DNA from: Hysterangium stoloniferum
Lineage: Eukaryota; Basidiomycota; Agaricomycetes; Hysterangiales; Hysterangiaceae
Reading direction: 5' to 3'
Length of the DNA stretch: 64,000 nucleotides
Assembly (NCBI GenBank): GCA_015178975.1
Contig: WHVD01000216.1
Location: forward strand, 52,298-116,297
This document shows, in pieces, positions 23,613 through 36,625 of this stretch. The notes beneath the pieces are model-generated. The model was not told the origin of the DNA. It worked only from the letters and a program-made list of their open reading frames with translations, and ran no database searches. The position numbers and the translations under genes are program-made. The stretch's first letter is position 1. Each line of letters opens with the position of its first letter.

Positions 23613-25670
23613 ATGTCGAAAGAGAACCCGGTAAAGTACAATCAGATTCTTTGTGTTGGACTTGGATTTTCAGGTGTTTGTCTTGGTGCTCAACTAAGGC
23701 GGAAACTCGGCTTCACCGATATTCATTTTTACGATAGAGACGTAACACACTCTGGAACATGGCACGCAAACCAATATCCAGGTGGGGCTTATTGAAACAT
23801 AACGTTTAGCATACTCAGTAACATGTTCCAGGGTGCGCGAGGTAAACACTAGATTTCTGAATACGCTGTGTTCTGACTCTCACTCTGGGGCAGTGATGTT
23901 CCGGCCATCGCTTACTCATTTTCATTCGAGCTGAATCCCAACTGGTCGCGCCTTTTCCCTGGTCAGGAAGAAATCCACAATTACATCAATGGTGTTGTAG
24001 ACAAATACCAACTCCGGCGTCACATGACGTTCCAGACGGAATGCGAATCAGCGACGTGGCATAGTGATCGGCAACGGTGGACTGTACATCTGAAAGACAT
24101 CGTAACAGGCGAAAGATACACTCACGAGTGCAAAATATTATTTTCGGCCGTGGGCGGATTAGTGACACCCAAATACCCGGATATTCCGGGCCAGGATGTA
24201 TTCGGGGGTCCTATTTTCCATACTGCCCGGTGGCGAAGCGACGTAGATTTGAAGAATAAGGATATCGTTGTTATAGGCAATGGATGTAAGCCATCAACAA
24301 ACTATTCATAAGGCTTTTCGGCTCATGACCTTCAGGTTCCGGAACACAAGTGGTGCCCCATCTTGTACCACTAGCGAAGACTCTCACACAATTCATTAAT
24401 ACCCCTCATTGGCTCATATACAAGTCGAACCCCGAGATGAGTGTGTCATTAAAACGGGCCTGCAGAAATATCCCCCTTTTCAACAAGTTTCTCCGTGCCT
24501 TGATGTTCTACGGGATAGAATTATCTTGGAAGCTATTTATTCTAGACGAGGAGGGAGCGGCTGCTAGGAGACAGGCAGAAGAGAATTCAAAGGAGTTTAT
24601 ATTTAAAACAGCCCCGGAGAAATTTCACGATATCTTGATCCCCAAATGGGAGTTCGGATGCAAAGTAAGTCGAAACCACCAAAAATGTAGTATTTCAATC
24701 CTCTGAATATATCGTAGCGCAGAATTTGGGATACCGACGGGAGCTACCTGAAATCTCTATGCGCGCCGAATGTCCATCTCACGAAGGATCCGATTATTGA
24801 GATTTTGCCCCATGCCGTCCGCACAGCGACAAAAACATATCCTGTAGATGTAATAATATGTGCAACAGGTTTCGACCTTAAAGATTCTATTGGGCCGATC
24901 AAGATATATGGACGCGAGGGAAGATTGCTGAATGACCACTGGCAAAATGTCGGTGGTCCTAGCGCGTACAATGGCATGGCCGTACACGGATGTAAGGGTT
25001 CCCCTTCTCCTTCGTGAGGCCTCCGATATTTACAATTACAATTCATGTCCAATAGTTCCGAACTTCATTATGCTCTTTGGCCCAAACACGGCGACAGGCC
25101 ACACTTCTGTTGTTTCGGCAATTGAGAACACTGTGAATTGCGCATTGAAGCTCGTCAAGCCCGTGATTCGAGGTGAAGTATCTGAATTCGAGGTGACGGA
25201 AGAAGCAGAGAGCAAGTATACAAGAGATGTACAGGCCGCAACAAAAGAGACAGTTTGGACGAAATGCAGGAGTGTATGTAATGGTTTTTCGCCACGTATC
25301 TGGCAGCTTATCTATAAATAAACAGTACTATATTGCTGACGGCGGCTGGAATGGTGCACTGTACCCCTGGTCGCAATATCACTTTTGGTGGAGGATGACA
25401 TTTCCTACCTGGAGCGACTGGAGCTTCAAAGTAAATATCACGCCTTTGATATTATATTCAGCTGAAGCTAAGGACTATTTGAATCTTCAGTCTACCGGTC
25501 TTCGTGAACAACACCTTCGATCCAGGGCTATTTATTGTGTATCTGTGTTTTTCCTCGCCGTTCTCGTGGTAGCTGTTCAACCGAACGATTTCTGGGGTCA
25601 ATGGCTTGGTAGATCCCTAACCTACATCTGGGGATATCCAATTTTGGATGATCGCTCCAAGCCGGAATAA
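23613..25670 (+). CDS. Baeyer-Villiger-type flavin monooxygenase 3, 558 aa
   Basis: More diverged paralogue of BVMO1 and BVMO2, on the opposite strand. Exons 23613-23781, 23832-23841, 23894-24285, 24336-24664, 24718-24991, 25056-25273, 25326-25430 and 25491-25670 close at 559 codons; the first seven match the paralogues base for base in length. Motifs: GLGFSGVCLG, GTWHANQYPG then CASD from the 10-nt microexon, FGGPIFHTARW, IGNGCSGTQ, CATGFD and FIMLFGPNTATGH. The last exon is 18 bases longer than in the paralogues and encodes a hydrophobic segment (VSVFFLAVLVVAV) before a polar tail, suggesting membrane association. Substrate unknown. Confidence 0.9.
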
Positions 25671-25906
25671 ATACTCCTCTTTCCTTTTTCGTCAATGGTT
25701 ACCAAAAACTTATTTAGAAGTGGGGGAGGGGTGTTATTCTCACAATCACCCCCCTAATTCTCTCTTATATGGGTTGTATCCGACGAATAGTTCTGGCTTA
25801 CTTTAGTCAAGTTAAGTAAACTGGCATACGTAGGAAATACAAATATTTTCACCTTCTGTCCCACGTGTGGGCGTGTATGGGCGGCCAAGTGGTCATTGCA
25901 CCCCTC
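25671..25906. other. Intergenic region between BVMO3 and the LisH gene
   Basis: Short spacer; no motif supported beyond AT-rich stretches and a G-rich/C-rich pair around 25723-25756. Confidence 0.4.
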
Positions 25907-27087
25907 ATGAACAAGTCAAACGTTCTAAGCTTCGCCGCTGCACCAGGCGACATTGTAAGCCAACATATAATTCTTGTAGTCAGTTCTGATAATATGGTAT
26001 CCAATAGAGACGTATTGTCTTGGATTACCTTTGCACGAACTGCTACGCCGACACCGCCCAAGTCTTTGCACGCGAGAGCTGTCCGAAAGATCTTGACAAA
26101 GATGGAGATGAAATCCTAATGACTGGGGACAATGGAGATCTGGAACAGAAAGTATTACATGCTGTCCAGATGCGAAAGGGTACGTGATGTTGCCTCATGG
26201 CGGATTGTGGTAAACCTATGCATTATGCGTCCGTTAGAAATCAAAACGCATTTACTGGACGGACGAATATCAGATGCAATAGAACTGCTTAATGCTCATT
26301 TTCCTGATGTTCTATCGCCCAAGACTATCGCACCGAATTACTCAGCGCCAACGCTTCTGTTGAACTTACGAATCCAGAACTTCGTCGAAGAAGTACGCAC
26401 TATCCCTCTCCCTTCCCAAGAATTATTTAGAGACGCAAAAACACCCGTACAAACCGCCTTAGACCGCCAACCCCAACAGCCACTTTGTCCGGCCGACATG
26501 GACCGGAAGACTCGACTGCTGAAGCTTATGAACGAACTGTACGTCCTTATGCACGACTTGCCCTCCTCGCATAAGGATTATGATACATACCGGGACGAGC
26601 TTCGCCGTGTCGGGGGATTATTGGCATATCCTGTTCCTGAAAAAAGTAGGGAGATGCGACAGTATCTGGCTAGGGAGAGACGAGAAATTTTAGCCGACCA
26701 AATTAATGAGGCCATCATGGGTGCGTTATTTCCATTTATCAGCCTTTGTTTTCCTTGGTTTCATAATTGATGGTATTTTTATGGAATCAGTCAGAACAAA
26801 CCAAAACATACCTACGACCGTGGAACTCATTGCCCGTCATACAACTGTAATTTTTTCCACCCTAAATGCTCTTGGGTACGCCCTCCCGTCATCAGATCAA
26901 CGACCACCTGGTCTGGATTCGTTACTCTCGTTGATCAAACCTCGGTCACTTGAAACTTCCAAAGAATCAAAGACAACGCCGGAGAAGGACTCGCAAGAGG
27001 TATTTCTTTCATATATCCCGTCATAGCTATCTAAACCTTTCCGCCTCCCAGGTAATACCAAAGTTTGAGTTAGAGATGTTGATGTGA
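25907..27087 (+). CDS. LisH-CTLH-CRA domain protein (RanBPM/GID-like), 315 aa
   Basis: Probable scaffold of the type found in RanBPM and GID/CTLH ubiquitin-ligase complexes. Exons 25907-25954, 26008-26179, 26238-26720, 26791-26999 and 27052-27087 sum to 316 codons. The LisH motif is IRRIVLDYLCTNCYADTAQVF. The CTLH segment is IKTHLLDGRISDAIELLNAHFP with LLLNLRIQNFVEEVRTIPL, and the CRA-like C-terminal half includes QNIPTTVELIARHTTVIF. No SPRY domain was seen, so it is not a full Vid30/RanBP9 protein. The start MNKSN was chosen; in-frame ATGs at 25865 and 25877 would lengthen it. If the last intron is not spliced, the protein would end ten codons further on at 27026. Exact orthology is uncertain. 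Confidence 0.8.
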
Positions 27088-28192
27088 CCATCGTCATAGG
27101 CAGGACCGGGAGCGTTGATGTGGACGGTCGTCGGGTTTTGTTTCACGCCACTGTATCAATAGGGTTTAGACGAATATTCATGCATTATATCTTGTATCTC
27201 GCGGCCCGATAGTATAGCCGACCGCTTGGTGCTTTTGGTGAACGATTTCTTGAACCGTCGTCTTAGGTATTGAAGTAAGAGTACTCGAAGCCAGCTGTGT
27301 GTTTTATGAGTTAACAATTAGACATGTAGAAAGAGGAGACAACATTTTGTCACATGGGACTGGCATACATCTAAGGACAACATACACGAAATGTTTCTAG
27401 TAGATACCTTTCAGCTCGTCATGTCCACACTTTGAATTATCTAGTATCTACTGAGTTATCACATTGCGTCTTTGAACTGAAGCGCTTTTGCCTGCATCTT
27501 CCTTTCAGCACTTATATATATACACGCAGGCTACAAAGTAGCTCGCGGAGAAGCGCTTCCTTCAGTTTTTTACCTGAAGGAGTCATGTTCAGGCGTGCAG
27601 ATGGAAGAATGATAGTTATTTATCTTTTTCCTATCGAAACAAGTGCCATGTTTTGCGATTGGGAATTCCTGATTGTCGAGCACTCCCTGTGATTAGCTAC
27701 ACACACAATGGCCATGAACTAGATATAAAGTACTGTAATATATATGGTCACTCACTTGTATAACTAAAAGACTAGGTTACGGCGCTGGTGCCTCCCCAGT
27801 AAATCATTTCGGGCTAGGCGAATCCTTTCTAACGAGGTTCCGAATGTACCCTGCATGCAAATATAGTAATGGACTGGAGTGATAGACATGGCGCTGCGGG
27901 TCGCAGTATTATACCTCTCACAACCTCATTATATCCTTTGGCTTTGAGAGTTACATATCCCGAAGCACTATGGACCCTCCCCCCCTAGATATAGTTTAAT
28001 TCCCCAAGGCCAGTGAAAAATAGTAAAAACAGAAAATACGTCTAAAGGGGGTGTTTATGAATGTTTCTTGATGTGTACATGCAGCGCAGACGGCGCCGTG
28101 AGAAGGAGCGGGGGTAATTGGTAATTGTGACATGAACGATGTAACAATGAACAATATGCAGGAATCCAATAAAATAACGGAAAATAATATGG
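27088..28192. other. Intergenic region
   Basis: About 1.1 kb between the 3' ends of the LisH gene and NAA25. An 86-codon plus-strand frame at 27432-27692 matches nothing. No repeat or RNA recognised. Confidence 0.45.
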
Positions 28193-31100
28193 TCAGGAAT
28201 GCGTCGTGGATACTTTGATGATGCCTTTTGCGACGCCATCACATATCCTTTTTCGTGCATCTGTGATTTTCTTCGCTATATCTAACGCGAAATCATGGTC
28301 GACCTATAAAGATGCATCAATATATCAATAAAGAATAATATATCAAGAAAGCATACCCCAGGGATAGCCTTTTCTGCGCTGGAAATGATACTCCTGCGCT
28401 TCTCGACACTGCCTTCTCGTTCACCGAGCTTGTGTAGAGTTTCAGAAATAGTTTTGAGTGATGCGCATGCAGATGTGCGGAGAGATTTTAGGGCCAGTGG
28501 AAGCTGGATAACGGGCCACTTAATTTGGTATGAAAAATGAGGGATGATTTTAGGGGTGACGTACGGGATCTGCTCTACGCCGTGAGCCAGATTTGAAACG
28601 TAGCGTTTGAATATGGAAAAGCACGAATGCCTAGGGAGGTTGCGATTGCCATTAGTCCATGAAAGACAGCTAGGAGAAAAATAAATAAATAAAACGCACT
28701 TCCTGAGCAAGCTGAACCACGTGCAAATATTCCCACGGGAGTCGTTTAGGATCATTTGAAATCGCATTGAGTCTTGCGACCGCATCTGGGGGTTGGATCA
28801 ATTTAAAACATATTGAAACATATTGCAGCACGGCGTATTATTACCATCAAAGTATTTAGAAACGACCTCCGGGGGCTCCTGCCACGACGGTACGGTATCT
28901 GACGAGCCATTTTGCACAGGCGCGGGCGCGGGTGGTGGCCCATTCGCTTTTGACGATGACGGCGGAACGACCTTCGGCGGCCGCACAGCCGCATGATGCG
29001 GCTCCAACCACTCCGCTAACGCGCTGGTATAATTGCAGAACGCCTTCTCCTCCTCAGTCAACTGCTCAATCCAAACAGCAATCAGCCATGAGGGGAAGGA
29101 TAAATGGTGAGTGGACTTGGCGTGCCTCTTTCAACTCTTCTTCTGTCACATGGGACACGCGGTTCTGCAGGGGCCTGGGATCCTCCATCTTGGGGATGAG
29201 TTTGATGTAGAGGGTGTCTACATTCCTGTCTTTGGCATTTTCATCATAATCGCTCGCTTGACTGAGAGCGCGGACATAGGTCTTTAGCCAGGCCTCCAGC
29301 CATCCAAACTGCATAAGATCAGGTCAGTTACACGGAGATAGAGAAGGATGTTGACAGAGATACGTACGGCGGGGTGAACGCCTCCGATAACAGTTTGCAG
29401 GTCAAACGATTGACCTTTAGGTTGATGATCTGGCAGGACAGTGAAGTCCCGGTTGTCGTGGTGGACTATGGGTCAAACTACATCAGCAAAGCAAACATCA
29501 GTCACGACCAAGGGACACGCGTACTCCTATCAAAGATAAACCTGAACTCCAGTAGCTCCACATCAATCGTCTCTGGCACTGCAGGCTCGTTCGTCAGCCT
29601 CATCCTGACATGCTCCATCTTCGTTAGATCGCGTTGCAGAGAGTTGTCTAGTCGATCCTCGAACAAGATGAAGTCTTGAACCTTTCGAATCGGATATAAC
29701 ATGAAAAGCCTGATCCAAACATAATCCAAGCAAACACACCTGTGAGTACTTCTCGTGCTGGAACGCCCTCGCAATCATCTCAGCTGTCTAGCAGAAGAAG
29801 TTCGGTCACTAAGAACACAGTGACGTCACATGGGACCCCACACTCACCTCAGTGGAATTCGACGCGTAGATCTGGCTCGAATCTAAACACTCATTCGGCA
29901 TGGTCAGGTCACCAATGGCAGCCAGCGAGAACGTTGCAGCACGTGAAAGAATGAGATGTGAGAGTGTGTCTGTCTGCATCTGCTTGGGGTTGAGCGTCCG
30001 ATAGTGCTCGAGAGCGGGAGTAGGGGCCGCTAGAGTCAGTGAGAGGTAAGTAGAAAACAGACTATTTCACAGGACAATCGAACCTAATAAGCGATATAAT
30101 CGAACTAGCATGAGACGGAATTGGTAATTGTGCTTGCTTCGTGTTAGGGCATATTCAAGGAAGACGGCCGCGCTTGACACATAGGAGGTATCCTCTATAC
30201 ATCATACTTGTAAACAATTCCACGATAGTACACACAACGCGGAACATACCAGTCAACACCCACAGCGAAACAAACACTTCGCCCGCTAACACCGCCAGGT
30301 CATCAGCGGGCTGTAGATCCGTCTTCAGTAAGTTCTTCCCTATCAATCGCAGTGAGCACACAAGCATCACATATGGGAGCCATTCGTGACCACGTACCCA
30401 ACGGCAATGCCTCGCGATACAGCTTAATCAGCTCCCGAACAGCCTCTGTCTCACTCTCGATAGATATTTCCTCCTTTGTCAGAGTCACGCGACGCAGCTT
30501 ATACGCATTGCATACGCGACGCAAATTATGATCTGTACTCTACGCAATGTCAGAGCAAACTCCATTCACGAAAGGATATACGGGGACAACGTACAATATC
30601 AGAGGTAACGTCGTCAAGGATCGCCCGCCATTGTGCCAGATCTGCACCAGTGAGTGAGAGAACGTAAGGCCGCAGGTCCTCGTAACAAGAAGGTTTGGAG
30701 CCAAAAGTCTTCAGGTATCGCGATAGGAGGCGCACGTACGCGCCTTCCTCTGCAGAAAGCACGTTGGGAAGATAGTTGACACGCTACAGATGCTATGACA
30801 CGAACCAGACGTCAAGTCGGACTCGTCGCGTATCCGCCGCTCGAGCTCTAGCAGCGCAAGCAGCGAACCGCGCTCCTCAGCAGCGTCCTGATCCGCCAGA
30901 CACTCCAAGACGTCTCTCGCACCTTTCACACGCTCCTCAGTCGTCCGCACATCGACCTCTTTTTCCTCCTCGGCATCTTGCAGCGCCAGCTTGGCCTTTA
31001 TGCGCTCCCGCTCCGCTTTATCCTCCTCCTCCAGCTGCTTCTCCCGCAGAAGCTCCTTCGGATCCCGGAGGCGATCCAACTCCGCCATCGTCGCACGCAG

Positions 31101-32619
31101 AGAAAACTCGGATTGAGCGCGGAAGGTCGCGTCGAGGAACGCGAGGTATGTCAGCCAGTTACGATCACTACAGCGACCTTGATGGTTAGATCCCCGAGTT
31201 TGGATATATCGTGGGCCGGTGCTGCTTACCGATTTGTTTCCTCCTGTTCGCCCTCTTCTGGGGTCTGCACGTGCACTCCTTCAAGTCGCTGCTGTGCACG
31301 TTCGCGCTCTGCTATCCACCGATCGCGCTTCACAGCGACCTGCGACCGCACTTCATCGATCACAAGCGAGGTTGCACACAACCGCTGCCCGGCCTCTGTC
31401 GAAAGAAGCTTGTCTGCCTCGGCTAGAGGAAGTTTCAGCCACAGAAAGTGCGAAAAAGAAACAAACTTCAGGCGTGGAGTATGATATCGCAGCACAGAGG
31501 GCATCTTTGTGGCCACATCACATAACCCCACCGAAAACACGAATAAAACGCTTCTGATGAATATGAGGCGCCAAACGAGATTGGCGCACAACTGCGTTTC
31601 ACTCGGGATTTGTACGCACACACCAGGTTTTCTCCGTGTTTTGGGCTGGTTGATGGAACACTATCTTGCCCCCTGCACTGTGTCCATTGGGAAGGGTCCG
31701 CAGCCGAGCACTCACCCAAACGACCCAATTCGAAGAGAATAGAGAGGTGCAGGTAAAACCGATCCGGTGTGGCTATTGAGGGAGTGGAGGCGGTTTCGAT
31801 GAGACGTAGGGATAGTCCGAAGAGCATGGATCGTGTAGGTGCTGGTGTATGTGGGTCATTCGCCTGTAAATAATGATGATTACTATATGTATGGCGGAAT
31901 GTAATTCGTCGCTCACTTGAAGGACCGCAGCCATGATACTCCAATAGAGGTATCGGTCGTCTTTGAATGTTTTGTGCATCCTAGTGGATACCTATGGGAA
32001 AGCGTTATAAGGAACCAGCAGTTCAAGCATGTGACAATGGTATTGACGGGGGGGATAGTTTACAAATGGGACAACTGAGATTTACCTGTTGAGCAGCTTT
32101 CCAATTGGAAACCTTTGCGTTCGCTATAAACGCCTGCGCACCCAGCTCCTCATTGCCAGGTTGCTTTTTGTATGCCTCATCATACATCGCGGTGACTTCC
32201 ACATCTAGTGAAAGATCAGCCGACTGTGGAAGAAAGCTTAGAATGGGACATACGTCGACCAAGGGTACGCAAGGAATGTGAGAGAGTAGATAGCACGATG
32301 TCATCCGTCGGTTTTCGAGCGAGAATCTCATCGCAGATCGTACTCGATTCCTCTGCCTTCCCTGCACGAGCTAAAGTAAGCGCCTTGAGGGCCTACGCAA
32401 ACATGCCAGTCAGTGCAATGGAGTAATTTCTCAGAGTATTCGCACCTTGACCAGCTCCCAATTCGGTTGTTTTTTCAGATGTTTATTGCACGCCTGCAAT
32501 GCGGCTTTCAAGGCGCCGCTTTCCAAAGCATCTGTTTTGAGCTGTCAGTGCTTATTCCACGAAATATCAGACGGGTTACCGTATATAAGTTTAACCTGTC
32601 GCTCCTGTAGGGCTGACAT
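28193..32619 (-). CDS. NAA25: NatB N-terminal acetyltransferase auxiliary subunit (Naa25/Mdm20-like)
   Basis: Large TPR-type auxiliary subunit that anchors the catalytic Naa20 to ribosomes for acetylation of Met-Asp/Glu/Asn N-termini. Split over many exons. The start MSALQERQ (32619) is followed by DALESGALKAALQACNKHLKKQPNWELVK, then ALKALTLARAGKAEES, EVTAMYDEAYKKQPGNEELGAQ and KTFKDDRYLYWSIMAAVLQ, which is the recognisable Naa25 N-terminal TPR region. Downstream come LFGLSLRLIETASTP, an acidic/basic coiled segment around 30750-31090, MIARAFQHEKYSQ and FGWLEAWLKTYVRALSQ. The end, VDHDFALDIAKKITDARKRI, stops at 28193. All fragments lie in order on one strand. I did not solve every junction, so length (roughly 950-1000 aa) is approximate. 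Several long plus-strand frames inside (30776-31557) are antisense artefacts. Confidence 0.85.
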
Positions 32620-33518
32620 GTATGCTGAATACTTTCGGTGCTGGCGGTCAGCAAGTATGAAAATTTGGGTTGGCGGAAGGGATCGGACTATACACCTTAC
32701 GAGCTTATGCCCCCACATGCGCCTATACAACCATCGGAATTCCGCTGTCACAGATGAACAGGGCTGGACTCCTAGTGCTGAGGCTCAAATTCTTCTCGGA
32801 GTATCCTCTAACATTTGTGGGAAATGGTTTCCCCGAGAACCTGCAAAATTTGAGATGCGCGGAAATTTTGTATATTTTAAAGAATTCTCTGGTCACCTTC
32901 CAGGTTTATGTATAGAAAGAGAAGATGAGTGTGCATATAATGCACTGTTCTATGTAATTATATTTGTATCATTATATGGATGTTTGGTAAAGGTAGATAG
33001 ATTATATTTTGTTGGAGGAAGACAAAGGACCAATATACCCCAAAAGGAAACCCGAGCGGAATGAATTGTCACGTGTCTGCGTATTTTATTTATTTATTAC
33101 ATTTATATACCGCATATATAGTTTCCGGCAAGTGTGTTCTTCGGCAAGGTCATGGAGTTAGGGATTGAGGACTGAAGTGCTGAAGCTTCGTTGTTTGAAA
33201 TGTCCATTTGAGAAACTGAAATTTGTCGATTAGACTCCTTCAACAGATTATTTAGACTCGCTATTTGCATTACTTGTCTCGGCAGCTTTCAAAAGGCGAG
33301 AAAGGTGAGAATTCTCCCCAAAGGGATTAGATATAGTTCATCACGTTCGATAATGGCTTGTATCTCAAATTGAATCAGATGGCTATTTTGCAACTATCCC
33401 AATGAAAGTATTCGTGCATGAAAATGTGTACAGTGAACGCCAGTCAACATGAATGGTATCGGCAAGTGGTATGTCGACACAGCGAGCAAAATAGGGTATC
33501 GCGGCGTGTAGTGTGATA
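32620..33518. other. Intergenic region with an inverted-repeat element arm
   Basis: Between the NAA25 start and RAD54 stop. The segment 32778-32900 belongs to the same repeat family as 23213-23450. The plus-strand frame 32447-33064 (205 codons) spans the NAA25 5' end and this repeat and looks non-coding. Confidence 0.5.
32778..32900. repeat. Dispersed inverted-repeat (MITE-like) element, copy 2 (one arm)
   Basis: Begins ctgaggctcaaat, then atcctctaa and gagaacctgcaaaattt..gcgcggaaattttg..agaattctctgg. It aligns directly with 23213-23320 and inverted with 23395-23450. Confidence 0.55.
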
Positions 33519-36500
33519 CTAGTGACTGATGTATTGAAACACGAACGAGACTTCTCGCAGGCCTGCCTCTGCACGCAGCAAGTCATCGTGATTATTCTTC
33601 AGCTCCGAATTGGTAAAGTGATTCCATCTAACATGACCATCAGCCACTTCGTTCTTATCCAAGCCCATAAGACTCACGTGCTCGCATCACCGTACAAAAG
33701 TGCTGGTGCTTTGATCATTTGTTTGCCATCTTTACAACGCTTGCATTTAAATGTGTCATGGGTTTCACAAAGTGTTTTTTCTTTGAAGAGGAAAAGTTTT
33801 CGCAGGTCATCCACAGAGAAGTGGCGTTCGGCATCCTGTTTGTCATCCACGACACACGAAGATAACGCTTGTTTCGAAGCCTGACGTTGAAAAATCTTCT
33901 CTTCTATCGTTCCCGTAGAAATGAAACGGTATACAAAGCCTAAAGGAAGTCAGTAAGAGGGCCACTTCGAAGACATAACAATTTCACGAACATTCCTTCT
34001 TCTGGCCGTCACGCCACACACGTGCCAGAGCCTGTTGATCTGCAGCAGGATTCCAATCTGGAGGTGATACTGTCTAAGCACAATTGTACTACAAACACTC
34101 CCACCACTTACCAGGATCGAAAAGAATCAAGCGATTGGCACCGATGAGATTGATACCACACCCACCAGCCTTGCTGCTCAATAAAAACACAAACTCGCTC
34201 CGCTCAGGATCGTTGAATTGGTCAACATATTTTTGACGTTTCGTGATAGCCATGCCGCCATCCAAACGGAAGTAGCCATACCTAGTCGTTACATCGTTGG
34301 GATAAGCGGGCCGCGTAAAGAGTCGGGTGAACGTACTTTTTACTACGAAGCATCCTCTCAAACAAGTCAAGGGTTTGAGTATAGTTGCTGATCAGCACGA
34401 TCTTGTCGTTCGTCTCGGTTTTGATGCGGTGTAAGAACCTGCAGATAAAAGGCTCAATTGTAGACTTGACTTGCGTAGGAATGACATACCGCTCCAAAAC
34501 AACAAATTTGCCGCCCCATTCACAATTAACCCCTCTTCCAGGGCCAGACCGCGAGCCACCACCGGATATAGCCTTGTCATTGGGCCCACTGAAGTCGGGA
34601 GGAATCAACTTGTCGGATCCTTTAAGATCTCCCGGAAGATCAAGCAGCTCGGGATGGTTGCAGAGCTTCTTAAGCAAATTGATCGCTTTCAGAGGTTGGG
34701 ACTCTTTACCGCGGAGGAGGGCTTGGATCTCAGGGGAGGTGATGAACAGACGATAGAGCGAAAGTTGAAGTTCCGAGAGGCCACAGAATACCACATGTTC
34801 GTACTTGACAGGAACTGGATATTGTTAACTCTTCGTGGGGGAAGACTTCAAGTGCATCACATACGATATTTGCTCAAAAGATCATTCGTACGTCGAATTA
34901 TGAACTTCGTCACCAGGCCGCTCATCTCCTGAAGTTTCTCTTGGCATATTTGCTTGTCCTTGTCCGTAGCGTCTGCATCTCGCCCACGTATAATTGCGTT
35001 TTCAAAGTTCTTACGGAAATCATTTCTCGTCCCTAAGAAATTTGGATTGGCAAAGTTAAGGAGAGAAAAGTATTCGGAAAGATCATTCTACAAAAAGACT
35101 GTTTAGGAGAGAATCCATTGAAGTGGTGACTCCTTACTTGAATAGGTGTCCCTGACAGTATAACACGGCGCTTAACGTTAAGACTAGTTAATGCTGTAAA
35201 TGTCAAAGAATCTGAAACGCATTGCAGTCGTCAGATCCTGTCAACGGTGAGAGATATTATTGCAGGCGTACCTCCGTTTTTAAGGCGATGGCCCTCGTCA
35301 CAAAGCAGCAAACCCACTTCAACGTTGGCCAGGTAAGGCTGTAACGTGCGCAGAGTTTCATATGACACAATTAGCACTAAATAATACTTTAACCACACAT
35401 TACTTAATCACTAGCACAACCTACCTGGTAAGGTCACAGTTCGGCCCGACGCACTGGCCCATCTTTGAACGCGCTCAATCATTTCAGCCTTGGTACCCTT
35501 CCCGTCAAGAGCCAACGATGGTACCGTATCTTTTCCAAGCCATTTCGCTATAAAAATGGTTGACCATTAACGAGTGATCGCTGCCGTTGGATTTCTGGAC
35601 TCACTAAATTCGTTAGCCCAATTACGAACGAGACTGCTTGGACAGACAATAATCGATTTTTCAATTGTCGATTTACCAGGGCGGGGTGATTGTTTGAGAA
35701 GAGTCCACAAGAGCGCAATACACTGTAGAGTTTTGCCGAGACCCATCTCGTCTGCCATAATACACCTTTGTAGAGCACAGGAGGAAGTAAGACATACATA
35801 GGAACAAGATACCACACAACGCACCCATATTGGTTTTCCACGAGCATTCCAGTTGTGCAGCGGTACAAAAACTAAACCGCGTGAACGTTCTGCTTCATTC
35901 GAAATGACAATAATAATCACCTTGACGCCTTCGACTTGATGGGGCCTAAGAACCTTAGATAGACGAGGATCTATAACGACGGGGACTTTGGATTGCTTTT
36001 GGTTTTTCTGTTGCCCCTCGCCAAGTAGAGAGCGAAGGCTCTTATGAGGGTTGAACAATCCCTTATTCTTTTCCTGCGCTTCTTTTATAGCCTTTATACG
36101 CTCTTCTTCCTTCACGCGTTCTTTGCGTTCTTCATCGGTCTCCCTTTCATCGATAGTCGGATCATACAGAACAATCGCGTGGTCCTGCATGGGATCGTGT
36201 AATGGTCGGGGAGGGATGGACGTAGGTGCTCGGACACCGAGAGACGCATTTGTCAGGACAATGGGGACAACGTCTCCCGCCTTGGTCCTCATTTCAGGCA
36301 CGGAGAACTTCACACCCGCCACATGTTCAAAGGGCTTCGGTTTGAATATAGGAAATGACCTGTTTACATTGACAACTTCACCATCTTCGACATATTCAGC
36401 ATCCTTGGCGCTCTTCTTCCTCTTCCTAGCCCGAGAATCACTGGAGTCGTCAGAGTCGTCATCTTTGTTCTCCTTGTACGATACGTGTTTCCGTTTTCGC

Positions 36501-36625
36501 CGGGGAAGAACATGGTCGATGATCTGGACGCGTGTAGGGGCTTTAAAGGGCTTGTTCACTCGCACGCTTTCTTGAAGACGGTCAACAACAAAGCCATCCT
36601 CTGTAGTAGGAGCCCGACGCAGCAT
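33519..36625 (-). CDS. RAD54: DNA repair and recombination ATPase Rad54 (Snf2 family)
   Basis: Swi2/Snf2 double-stranded DNA translocase that works with Rad51 in homologous recombination in the nucleus. The N-terminus [17 protein letters not shown] and [17 protein letters not shown] with an acidic/basic stretch fits fungal Rad54. Helicase motifs in order: [15 protein letters not shown], Walker [24 protein letters not shown] box [81 protein letters not shown], and [19 protein letters not shown]. The last exon after a GTGAGT intron ends [11 protein letters not shown]. Introns near 35700-35930 and 34090-34330 remove frame breaks. It is convergent with no neighbour; NAA25 follows on the same strand. 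Exact number of exons was not resolved. Confidence 0.92.

Noticed and set aside
30776..31557. Long plus-strand frames up to 168 codons
   Set aside because: Antisense to the charged coiled region of NAA25, whose GC-rich codons leave the opposite strand open by chance.
36051..36575. 174-codon plus-strand open frame
   Set aside because: Exactly antisense to the RAD54 N-terminal exon; composition mirrors the minus-strand gene and it resembles no protein.
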